Shown here one piece after another: positions 1 to 6,002 of a stretch of 9,887 bases of DNA. The notes under the pieces were generated by a model. That model was not told the DNA's origin. It worked only from the letters and a program-made list of their open reading frames with translations, and did not search any database. This DNA comes from UBA6165 sp044233745 (GTDB taxonomy: Bacteria > Bacteroidota > Bacteroidia > Flavobacteriales_D > Crocinitomicaceae), in NCBI GenBank assembly GCA_044233745.1, contig JBIIJN010000085.1:1-9887 (forward strand). The letters run 5' to 3'. Positions within the stretch are counted from its first letter, which is position 1; each line of letters begins with the position of its first letter. Made by a program: the position numbers and the translations under genes.

Positions 1-633
1 TCTTCAAGTGTGTTTACCTTCAGCAACCCAGATGTGGTTTGTGCCAATGGAACTTGTTCGGTTACATTGCCAGGCAACAGCCCAACAGGCTTCAACTGGA
101 CAATTGAAACACGTTGCTCTGCAAACACAGTTCAGGTTGGTAACACAACTTCTTGTGCACCAGCTCCTCAATTTGAAGTAAACAATGATGCAAACAACAA
201 CATCGCTCGTACATTTGAAAATGTATACTCTTTTGTGAACGTTGAATCAGGTGTCGAGTTTGTTGATGTACAAATGTTTGATGCTTATGGTGACTTCGGT
301 TTGAATACCCCAATGATTGGTGACTACGAAATGTATGTGAATAGCAAAAACGAAATCACTTGGAGACGCGTTGACGCTTCAGTTGATATGTCGTTTGACT
401 TCATCATCGTACCAAACCCATCTAACGCAATGACTACAGTTCACTTGAACACAGTAGTTGAAACAGGTACATTTACAATTTTAGATGCCATGGGTAGAAC
501 AATCAACTCAGGTTCAATCAACAACACAGATAATGTGAATATCGATGCTGCACAATTGCAGAGTGGTGTTTACATGGTTGTGGTAACTGTAGGTAACCAA
601 CAATTGACTAGAAGATTGGTAGTGGCAGATTAA
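1..633 (+). CDS. Secreted protein with T9SS type A sorting domain, C-terminal part (5' truncated by window)
   Basis: The reading frame is open from base 1 (Ser-Ser-Ser-Val-Phe), so the GTG at 10 is not a real start and the N-terminus lies outside the window. The last ~80 residues (about 397-633) look like a type IX secretion C-terminal sorting domain. It starts with the typical PNPS motif (FIIVPNPSNAMTTVHL), continues with TFTILDAMGRTI, then LQSGVYMVVV, and ends with a short basic strand, LTRRLVVAD. In this family the domain directs an exported protein through the T9SS in the outer membrane and is usually removed or linked to the surface. The part before it is rich in Asn, Thr and Val and has four cysteines between about 40 and 160, which suggests a disulfide-bearing extracellular module. 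I do not recognise that module, so the function of the passenger is unknown. A strong terminator follows the stop codon. Confidence 0.85.
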   Translation, partial: SSSVFTFSNPDVVCANGTCSVTLPGNSPTGFNWTIETRCSANTVQVGNTTSCAPAPQFEVNNDANNNIARTFENVYSFVNVESGVEFVDVQMFDAYGDFGLNTPMIGDYEMYVNSKNEITWRRVDASVDMSFDFIIVPNPSNAMTTVHLNTVVETGTFTILDAMGRTINSGSINNTDNVNIDAAQLQSGVYMVVVTVGNQQLTRRLVVAD

Positions 634-660
634 CCACAAACCAACTTTAATATCTTTTGG

Positions 661-698
661 AACCCATTCGTCGAAAGGCGGATGGGTTTTTTATTTTT
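661..698 (+). terminator. Rho-independent terminator after the T9SS cargo gene
   Basis: AACCCATTCG (661-670) pairs with CGGATGGGTT (679-688) as a 10-bp stem with one G-U pair around an 8-base loop. A T-rich tract to about 698, broken by one A, follows. It lies 27 bases after the stop codon of the upstream gene and just before the murF promoter element, so it separates the two transcription units. Confidence 0.85.
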
Positions 699-702
699 AC
701 GA

Positions 703-710
703 TATATTTG
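703..710 (+). promoter_or_regulatory. Bacteroidota -7 promoter element for murF
   Basis: TATATTTG matches the Bacteroidota sigma-A -7 consensus TAnnTTTG exactly. It ends 6 bases before the murF ATG at 717, so the expected transcription start falls on or next to the start codon. I see no TTG at the -33 position, where the preceding terminator hairpin lies, so the call rests on the -7 element and its placement. Confidence 0.55.
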
Positions 711-716
711 CCCCCT

Positions 717-2003
717 ATGGAATCTCTTTTTGACTTATTTTATCAATCATCTGGAATTTGTACAGACACCCGCAACATCAAGCGGGATTCGCTCTTTGTG
801 GCTTTGAAAGGCGCGAATTTTGATGGGAATGATTATGTTTATCAAGCTTTGGAAGCTGGTTCTAAATTTGCAATTTGCTCAAACGCAGATTTAGCAAACG
901 ATTCAAACATATATTATACACCCGACACGCTTGATTTTATTCAGAAATTGGCTCGTCATCATCGTCGAAAATTCAACATTCCTGTTCTTGGCATTACTGG
1001 CAGTAACGGTAAAACAACGACCAAAGAATTGGTAAATGCTGTGTTATCGAAAAAATTCAACACGCTCTGTACCACGGGTAATTTGAATAATCATTTGGGT
1101 GTGCCGTTTACGCTTTTGGAGATGATCGATACTCATGAAATCGCGGTCATTGAAATGGGCGCTAATAAACCGGGTGACATCAAAGAATTGGTAGAAATCG
1201 CTGAGCCTACATGCGGTTTAATCACTGGAATTGGTGCTGCACACATCGAGGGATTCGGCTCGCTTGAAGGCGTTATTCTTACCAAAAGCGAGATGTATAA
1301 TTTTCTCAAAATACAGCAGGGTTTAGTCTTCTACAATTCAAGTGATGAAATCCTAAAAAAGCAACTTGGGAATTATTTTAACACTTTTACTTATGGCGTC
1401 AATGAAAACGCCCAAGTGCAAGGTCGTTTGGATAAAATGACGCCCTATCTTAATTTTTCATGGAAACGAAAAGACGGTGAATTTCATGCGGTTGCTGCGA
1501 AAATGGTCGGCGCTTATAATCTCATCAATTACCTGACAGCTGCGGCCGTTGGTGTTTATTTTGGGGTGTCAGATGAATTGATTTCTGAAGCATTGGAGAC
1601 CTATACACCGAGCAACAACCGTTCGCAAGTCACAGAAACAGGTCGCAATACCTTAATCATGGATGCCTATAATGCGAACATCACGAGCATGAAAGCCGCA
1701 TTGGAATCTTTTGATGGCGTTGAACATCCAAACAAAGCTGTTATTTTAGGTGATATGCGCGAATTGGGGGCATTGTCTGCTGAGGCTCATCAAGAAATTG
1801 TGGATTGGTTATCTGCCAAATCTTTCAAAAAGTTTTTGGTTGGCGAGGAGTTTTCGAAAACACATTTTAATCAAAGTTTTCTCCATTTCCCGAATGCGAT
1901 GGCTTTGGTAACGCATCTGCAATCCAACACCTTGGAAGGACATTTTATCTTGGTAAAAGGTTCAAGAGGAATTGCTTTAGAACAAGTTTTACAGGCTCTA
2001 TAG
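717..2003 (+). CDS. murF: UDP-N-acetylmuramoyl-tripeptide--D-alanyl-D-alanine ligase (MurF)
   Basis: This is the cytoplasmic ATP-dependent ligase that adds D-Ala-D-Ala to the UDP-MurNAc-tripeptide, the last soluble step of the peptidoglycan precursor pathway. The protein has 428 residues, normal for the family. Visible features are an N-terminal UDP-substrate domain (SSGICTDTRN, 11-20, then DSLFVALKGANFDGNDY), the ATP loop GITGSNGKTTTKE (92-104), the central-domain blocks EMGANKPGDI (146-155) and GAAHIEGFGSLEGV (173-186) with K190 just after, and C-terminal-domain blocks DAYNANITSMKAAL (316-329), LGDMRELG (344-351) and VKGSRG (413-418). ATG 717 was chosen because the frame opens upstream only at a TTG at 657, which overlaps the terminator, and because the protein then begins like other MurF proteins. 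The usual dcw-cluster neighbours are absent, so murF stands alone here. Confidence 0.96.
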   Translation: MESLFDLFYQSSGICTDTRNIKRDSLFVALKGANFDGNDYVYQALEAGSKFAICSNADLANDSNIYYTPDTLDFIQKLARHHRRKFNIPVLGITGSNGKTTTKELVNAVLSKKFNTLCTTGNLNNHLGVPFTLLEMIDTHEIAVIEMGANKPGDIKELVEIAEPTCGLITGIGAAHIEGFGSLEGVILTKSEMYNFLKIQQGLVFYNSSDEILKKQLGNYFNTFTYGVNENAQVQGRLDKMTPYLNFSWKRKDGEFHAVAAKMVGAYNLINYLTAAAVGVYFGVSDELISEALETYTPSNNRSQVTETGRNTLIMDAYNANITSMKAALESFDGVEHPNKAVILGDMRELGALSAEAHQEIVDWLSAKSFKKFLVGEEFSKTHFNQSFLHFPNAMALVTHLQSNTLEGHFILVKGSRGIALEQVLQAL

Positions 2004-2010
2004 AACAAGC

Positions 2011-2100
2011 TAATCGCATTTTTATATATAATTTTGCGAACGTAATCGCATTTTTATATATAATTTTAGGATTACAATCACATTTTTATATATTTTTGTG
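2011..2100 (+). repeat. Three direct repeats, 32-bp period, upstream of the DUF4143 ATPase gene
   Basis: Copy 1 (2011-2035) and copy 2 (2043-2067) are identical over 25 bases. The unit begins TAATCGCATTTTT and ends ATATATAATTTT. The 7-base spacers, GCGAACG and AGGATTA, differ. Copy 3 (2075-2099) matches 20 of 25 bases. Each copy has inverted ends around its AT core: TCGCA/TGCGA for copy 1 (2014-2018, 2035-2039), TAATC/GATTA for copy 2 (2043-2047, 2070-2074) and CACA/TGTG for copy 3 (2079-2082, 2097-2100). The array begins 7 bases after the murF stop and ends 19 bases before the ATPase ATG. A three-turn (32-bp) period would put the copies on one face of the helix, which fits an operator, but binding is not shown. 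Confidence 0.9.
2091..2098 (+). promoter_or_regulatory. Candidate -7 promoter element inside the third repeat
   Basis: TATTTTTG fits TAnnTTTG and would place transcription start near 2104-2106, giving a leader of about 15 bases before ATG 2120. Copy 1 also contains a perfect match (TAATTTTG, 2029-2036), while copy 2 has TAATTTTA. No clear -33 TTG was found, and AT-rich sequence makes chance matches more likely, so this is tentative. Confidence 0.4.
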
Positions 2101-2119
2101 TGTTCAATTGCCATTAGCT

Positions 2120-3253
2120 ATGTTAAATTTAGAAAGAGATCTCACCCAAATCCTGCGCGAAAAATGGAACTCAGGCAAGGTCCTGATTCTAATCGGTCCA
2201 AGGCAAGTTGGCAAAACCACCTTGCTCAAATCTCTTTGTGAGGCTGAGGAATCATATTTATTCATTAATGGAGACAACGCTGATGACCGCCTTCAGTTGG
2301 AAAATGCGGGTGAAAATAAACTAAGAAACATAATTGGCAAATATCAAACAGTGTTTTTTGATGAAGCCCAAAGGATCAACAATATTGGAATCATTCTGAA
2401 AATCATCCATGACCAAATCCCCGATGTTCGTTTGTTGGTCAGTGGTTCGTCTGCTTTGGAAATTAGCAACAACATCAACGAACCATTAACAGGAAGAAAA
2501 TGGGAATACAACATGTTTCCATTCAGTTGGAATGAGCTCAAAAAGCACTTCGGATATCTCAAAAATCAGAACAATATACCCCAATACTTGATTTATGGAA
2601 CCTATCCAGAAGTTATTACCAATCCAAATGACGCTGAGCATATCCTAAATCAAATTGCTGGAAGTTACTTATACAAAGATTTGTTGCAATATCAAGGCAT
2701 TCGAAAACCAGAGGTGTTAGACAAGTTGTTGCTCGCATTAGCTTTGCAGTTGGGTTCAGAAGTCAACTGCAATGAGCTTTCAAGAACAGTTGGCGTGGAT
2801 CGGGGCACTGTAGAACAATACATTGCGCTGTTGGAAAAAGCATTTGTTGTGTTTAGGGTAAATCCACTAGCCAGAAATGTGCGCAATGAAATCAATACAA
2901 CGCGAAAAATTTACTTTTACGATACGGGTATTCGCAATGCAATTATCGGAAATTTCAAACCTTTAGAATTGCGTCAAGATGTCGGGGCATTGTGGGAGAA
3001 TTTCATAATTTCCGAAAGAGTCAAGGCGCTTCGCTATAAAAGCTGGTATGGAAGAACATATTTCTGGCGCACGTATCAGCAGCAAGAAATCGACTGGATT
3101 GAAGAAATAGATGGGGCTTTTTCTGCTTATGAATTCAAATGGAATCCGAAAAAATCGAAAGCGAAATTCTCGTCTACGTTTTTGGATAATTATCCCATCA
3201 AAAAAACAATGGTTGTGACAACTGAAAATGCTGATGAATTTATAAATCAATAA
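2120..3253 (+). CDS. ATP-binding protein, AAA-family ATPase with C-terminal DUF4143 domain
   Basis: The protein has 377 residues. The N-terminal ATPase part shows Walker A GPRQVGKTT (26-34), Walker B TVFFDEAQ (77-84), a sensor-like LLVSGSSALE (105-114) and TGR (124-126). A winged-helix-like stretch follows at about 200-245 (CNELSRTVGVDRGTVEQYI). The C-terminal DUF4143 part has YFYDTGIRNAIIG (265-277), LWENFI (291-296) and a nuclease-like EIDWI...YEFKW pattern (E323, D325, E338, K340) as in PD-(D/E)XK folds. Family members are widespread in bacteria and archaea, often in several copies, and their biological role is unsettled, so I give none. ATG 2120 was chosen over the in-frame TTG at 2096, because that TTG lies in the repeat and overlaps the promoter element. 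The gene stands between unrelated core genes with its own repeat array, which suggests a self-contained, possibly mobile unit. It is intact. Confidence 0.88.
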   Translation: MLNLERDLTQILREKWNSGKVLILIGPRQVGKTTLLKSLCEAEESYLFINGDNADDRLQLENAGENKLRNIIGKYQTVFFDEAQRINNIGIILKIIHDQIPDVRLLVSGSSALEISNNINEPLTGRKWEYNMFPFSWNELKKHFGYLKNQNNIPQYLIYGTYPEVITNPNDAEHILNQIAGSYLYKDLLQYQGIRKPEVLDKLLLALALQLGSEVNCNELSRTVGVDRGTVEQYIALLEKAFVVFRVNPLARNVRNEINTTRKIYFYDTGIRNAIIGNFKPLELRQDVGALWENFIISERVKALRYKSWYGRTYFWRTYQQQEIDWIEEIDGAFSAYEFKWNPKKSKAKFSSTFLDNYPIKKTMVVTTENADEFINQ

Positions 3254-3256
3254 ATG

Positions 3257-3955
3257 TTACTCCACCTCCCTCAGCGATAAACAAACGCCGCTAAACAATT
3301 CAGGATTATTGATCACTTTGCCAAGTTTTTGAGCCACTTCTTGCGGACTGCTGAGTTCACCGTTTTCATGGAGTGCACGGAAATTTTCAACTGACGGAAA
3401 GTCAGATTCGTCTGTTTCCCGAATCAAAGTCTGCATGGGCGTGTCGACAACTCCAGGAGCCACGCTGCGCACAACAATATCTCGAGCTTCCGTGTTCAAT
3501 TCCAACTGCAAAGTTTCTGCAAACATATCCAAAGCTGCTTTAGATGCACAGTATTGCGACCAAGAAGGAATGGCGCGTTTGGCTGCTCCTGATGAAATAT
3601 AAATGATTTGTTCTAAAAAGTCGAGTTTTAGAACTTTTTGTGTCAATGTAAAAGCTGCCAAATAGTTGATTTGAAATACATTTTTGGCATTCATTTCGCT
3701 TTGACGAGAGATGGGCATAACATCACCTAAAATGCCTGAATTGTAAATAAATACAAGGTTTTCTTTAACTTCAGGAAAAGTGAAATCACGCACGGCGCGC
3801 TCATCGCTGAGGTCGAGCTGAAGAAAGCTGTAATTTGGGTTCTGAATAGAACTTTTACGTCCGATTCCAATCACGCGATGCCCCTTGTTCAAAAAGTGTT
3901 CAGCCAAGCCTAGACCAATGCCCGTTGAAACGCCGAGGATGATGTAGGTGCTCAT
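3257..3955 (-). CDS. SDR family NAD(P)-dependent oxidoreductase, sepiapterin/benzil reductase-like
   Basis: A 232-residue classical short-chain dehydrogenase. The Rossmann cofactor motif is GVSTGIG (8-14), and R33 after the second strand suggests NADP(H). The NNAG position reads YNSG (71-74). The catalytic set is N97 (QINYLA), S121/S122 (YISSGAA), Y135 and K139 (YCASK). The PG motif is VAPGVVDTPM (165-174). The C-terminus, with ELSSPQEVAQKLGKVI, resembles sepiapterin reductase and the YueD-type benzil reductases more than FabG-like members, but the substrate cannot be read from sequence. Its ATG follows the stop codon of the upstream cystathionine enzyme with no spacing, so it is almost certainly translated from the same message. 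Its 3' end is only 3 bp from the convergent ATPase gene, and no terminator hairpin is visible between them. Confidence 0.9.
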   Translation of the reverse strand: MSTYIILGVSTGIGLGLAEHFLNKGHRVIGIGRKSSIQNPNYSFLQLDLSDERAVRDFTFPEVKENLVFIYNSGILGDVMPISRQSEMNAKNVFQINYLAAFTLTQKVLKLDFLEQIIYISSGAAKRAIPSWSQYCASKAALDMFAETLQLELNTEARDIVVRSVAPGVVDTPMQTLIRETDESDFPSVENFRALHENGELSSPQEVAQKLGKVINNPELFSGVCLSLREVE

Positions 3956-5110
3956 CTATGCCAACGCTTGCTCCAAATCTTCGATGAGGTCTTCGGCGTC
4001 TTCGACACCCACACTCAAGCGAATCAAGGAATCTACCACGCCGGTTTTTTCGCGCTCCACTTTTGGAATAGACGCGTGTGTCATCGTGGCTGGGTGACCG
4101 ATTAACGACTCCACACCGCCCAAAGATTCAGCCAAGGCGAAAAGTTGTACTTTTTTCACAATGTCCATTGCGCTTTCCAACGAGTTGTCTTTCAGTGTAA
4201 ATGAAATCATACCGCCAAATCCACGCATTTGTTTTTTCGCAACATCGTGGTTTTTGTGATCTTCAAATCCGGGCCAATATACTTTACCGATTTTTGGATG
4301 ATTTTTCAAAAACTGAGCAATTTTTTCTCCGTTTTCACAATGGCGCTGCACACGCAAATGCAAGGTTTTGATGCCGCGCAAGACCAAGAAAGAATCCATC
4401 GGAGCAGTTACAGCACCCGAACTGTTTTGGATGCGGTACATTTCCGAAGCGATGGCATCGTCGTTGCAGACCAAGGCGCCCATTACCACGTCGGAGTGTC
4501 CCCCCAAATATTTCGTCACGGAATGCATCACGATGTCTGCACCCAAATCTAATGGTGTTTGCAAATAAGGTGTGGCAAAAGTGTTATCAACCGCCAACCA
4601 AGCACCGCAGGCTTTAGCGATAGCACTCATGGCAGCAATGTCGATGATATTCATCATGGGATTGGTAGGCGTTTCTACCCAAATCAATTTCGTTTTGTCG
4701 TTCACCAAAGCTTTAACAGATTCTGGATTTTGCATATCCACAAAGTGAAACTTGATGCCATATTTGGCGAAAATCGTCGTAAAAATGCGGTAAGAACCAC
4801 CGTATAAATCGTTGGTAGAAATCACTTCATCACCGGGATTCAACATTTTGATCACGCAATCAATTGCAGCCATTCCCGAGCCAAAGCAAGCACCGTGTTT
4901 GCCGTTTTCAATGGCAGCGATGTTCTTCTCCAAAGCATGACGTGTAGGATTTTGCGTGCGCGAATACTCATAACCTTTGTGATTGCCCACACCTTCTTGC
5001 ACATACGTACTGGTTTGGTAAATCGGTGTCATAATTGCCCCAGTTGCTGGGTCCGGTGCTACTCCTGCATGAATTGCCTTCGTTCCAAATCGCATTTTTC
5101 CTTTTGCCAT
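3956..5110 (-). CDS. Cystathionine gamma-synthase / gamma-lyase family PLP enzyme
   Basis: A 384-residue Cys/Met-metabolism PLP enzyme of fold type I, acting in the cytoplasm in transsulfuration or methionine synthesis. Visible landmarks are YSRTQNPT (49-56), which binds the neighbouring subunit's cofactor phosphate, GSGM (77-80), the ring-stacking tyrosine in DLYGG (Y103), D175 in AVDNTFATP, the PLP lysine K200 in HSVTKYLGGHSD, ESLGGVESL (328-336) and R364 in LIRLSVGVED, which holds the substrate carboxylate. Residues at 101-106 (DLYGGS) lack the cysteine typical of methionine gamma-lyase. Gamma-synthase (metB-like) and gamma-lyase cannot be separated safely by eye. Start 5110 (MAKGKMRFGT) is preferred over a codon at 5128, because 5126-5133 is the -7 promoter element. 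It is the first gene of a two-gene operon with the dehydrogenase. Confidence 0.93.
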   Translation of the reverse strand: MAKGKMRFGTKAIHAGVAPDPATGAIMTPIYQTSTYVQEGVGNHKGYEYSRTQNPTRHALEKNIAAIENGKHGACFGSGMAAIDCVIKMLNPGDEVISTNDLYGGSYRIFTTIFAKYGIKFHFVDMQNPESVKALVNDKTKLIWVETPTNPMMNIIDIAAMSAIAKACGAWLAVDNTFATPYLQTPLDLGADIVMHSVTKYLGGHSDVVMGALVCNDDAIASEMYRIQNSSGAVTAPMDSFLVLRGIKTLHLRVQRHCENGEKIAQFLKNHPKIGKVYWPGFEDHKNHDVAKKQMRGFGGMISFTLKDNSLESAMDIVKKVQLFALAESLGGVESLIGHPATMTHASIPKVEREKTGVVDSLIRLSVGVEDAEDLIEDLEQALA

Positions 5111-5125
5111 GATAAAAATTTTGTG

Positions 5126-5153
5126 CAAAATTAAGCTTTTATTGCGAAGTCAA
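5126..5153 (-). promoter_or_regulatory. Bacteroidota promoter for the cystathionine enzyme-dehydrogenase operon
   Basis: On the minus strand, TTG (5151-5153) and TAATTTTG (5126-5133) are separated by 17 bases, matching the -33 TTG / -7 TAnnTTTG promoter. Transcription should begin near 5119, about 10 bases before the ATG at 5110. This is the best promoter in the window. It indicates that the operon is transcribed independently of the upstream plsC-like gene. Confidence 0.7.
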
Positions 5154-5184
5154 CCCTTTAGAATTCGTTTGATTTCAGGGCTAT

Positions 5185-5910
5185 TTAGTTTAGCTGCTCT
5201 TCGATGAGTTTTTTGTTGAAGTCCATCCAATATTCAACCTCGTGCTGCATCAAAGCTTCGTGTGATATTTCGGGGTGCACAAACACTTTGGAGATGCCCG
5301 GTCGCGCAGAACCCTTGATGTTTTGCGGCTCTGATAATAATTTGTAATGCGATTGCAAGGTCAGCGCTAAAATGGACACATTGTTTTTTTGCGCCATCAC
5401 GAAAGCACCGGGTTTGAAATCGGCCATTTTCGGCGCAATATGATCGGGGATGCCGCCTTCCGGAAAGATGATGATGTTCCAGCCTTCCTGCAATTTTCGT
5501 TTGGCCATCAACATCGACTGGGCGGCTTGGCGTTTGTCGCTGCGATTCACAGGAATATGCAAATGTTTGAAATAGGTCCTGATCAAGGGATAATTCAAAA
5601 TCTCGCTTTTGCCCATAAAAACGATGTGTTTGTTTCTCAGGATTTGATACATCATGAAAATATCCAAATACGAGGTGTGGTTGGCGATAACGATTACTTG
5701 TTTGTCTGGGAGTTTCGAACTGTTCTTCTTCACAAAAATGAAAAACAAAATGCTCAACAAATAGCTCCAAAACAAAAACACAGGCGTACTCCATTTGCGG
5801 GTTTTCGGGCTCAAGACCAACAACGCTGTGATGGGATAAAACACAAATAAGGTCAGGATAAAGACCGAGTAGGCGTAGATTTTGTAGAGGATGTAGAGGA
5901 TGGATTTCAC
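5185..5910 (-). CDS. 1-acyl-sn-glycerol-3-phosphate acyltransferase-like protein (PlsC family)
   Basis: A 241-residue membrane acyltransferase. The first ~60 residues hold two hydrophobic segments (about 5-33 and 43-60). Motif I is NHTSYLD (77-83) with the catalytic His-X4-Asp pair H78/D83. GKSEI (100-104) and VNR (121-123) cover the glycerophosphate-binding region, and motif III is FPEGG (149-153). In this family the enzyme transfers an acyl chain to lysophosphatidic acid at the inner membrane to make phosphatidic acid. Two differences stand out: motif III reads FPEGG instead of the usual FPEGT(R/S), and motif IV reads ILALTL (180-185) without the expected proline. The acceptor could therefore differ from that of standard PlsC. 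The start is GTG at 5910, because no in-frame ATG exists before the catalytic domain. A near-match -7 element (TAGTTTTA, 5915-5922) sits 4 bases upstream. Confidence 0.87.
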   Translation of the reverse strand: MKSILYILYKIYAYSVFILTLFVFYPITALLVLSPKTRKWSTPVFLFWSYLLSILFFIFVKKNSSKLPDKQVIVIANHTSYLDIFMMYQILRNKHIVFMGKSEILNYPLIRTYFKHLHIPVNRSDKRQAAQSMLMAKRKLQEGWNIIIFPEGGIPDHIAPKMADFKPGAFVMAQKNNVSILALTLQSHYKLLSEPQNIKGSARPGISKVFVHPEISHEALMQHEVEYWMDFNKKLIEEQLN

Positions 5911-6002
5911 GTTGTAAAACTAAGTTATTTCATTTGGAATTGGATAACATTCGTGCGCTAGAAACAACTTTTCTTAATTTAGCGCGATTAAATCGATGCA
6001 CT

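Noticed and set aside
2011..2100. The repeat array as a short CRISPR array
   Set aside because: Spacers of 7 bases are far too short, the units are AT-rich, and no cas genes are nearby.
2096..2119. Upstream TTG start for the DUF4143 ATPase
   Set aside because: It sits in the third repeat and overlaps the -7 element; ATG 2120 gives the usual family N-terminus just before the ATPase domain.
4229..4807. Plus-strand ORFs opposite the cystathionine enzyme
   Set aside because: They are antisense to a gene with all catalytic motifs and have no recognisable domains or signals.
5088..5099. A 12-base match to the repeat unit (AATCGCATTTTT) in the cystathionine enzyme gene
   Set aside because: It lies inside the codons for the conserved N-terminus (KMRFG) and lacks the AT core and the inverted ends, so it is most likely chance.
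5234..5850. Long ORFs in other frames within the plsC-like gene
   Set aside because: They overlap an acyltransferase frame with intact motifs; their composition (His, Arg and Gln rich) is typical of shadow frames.
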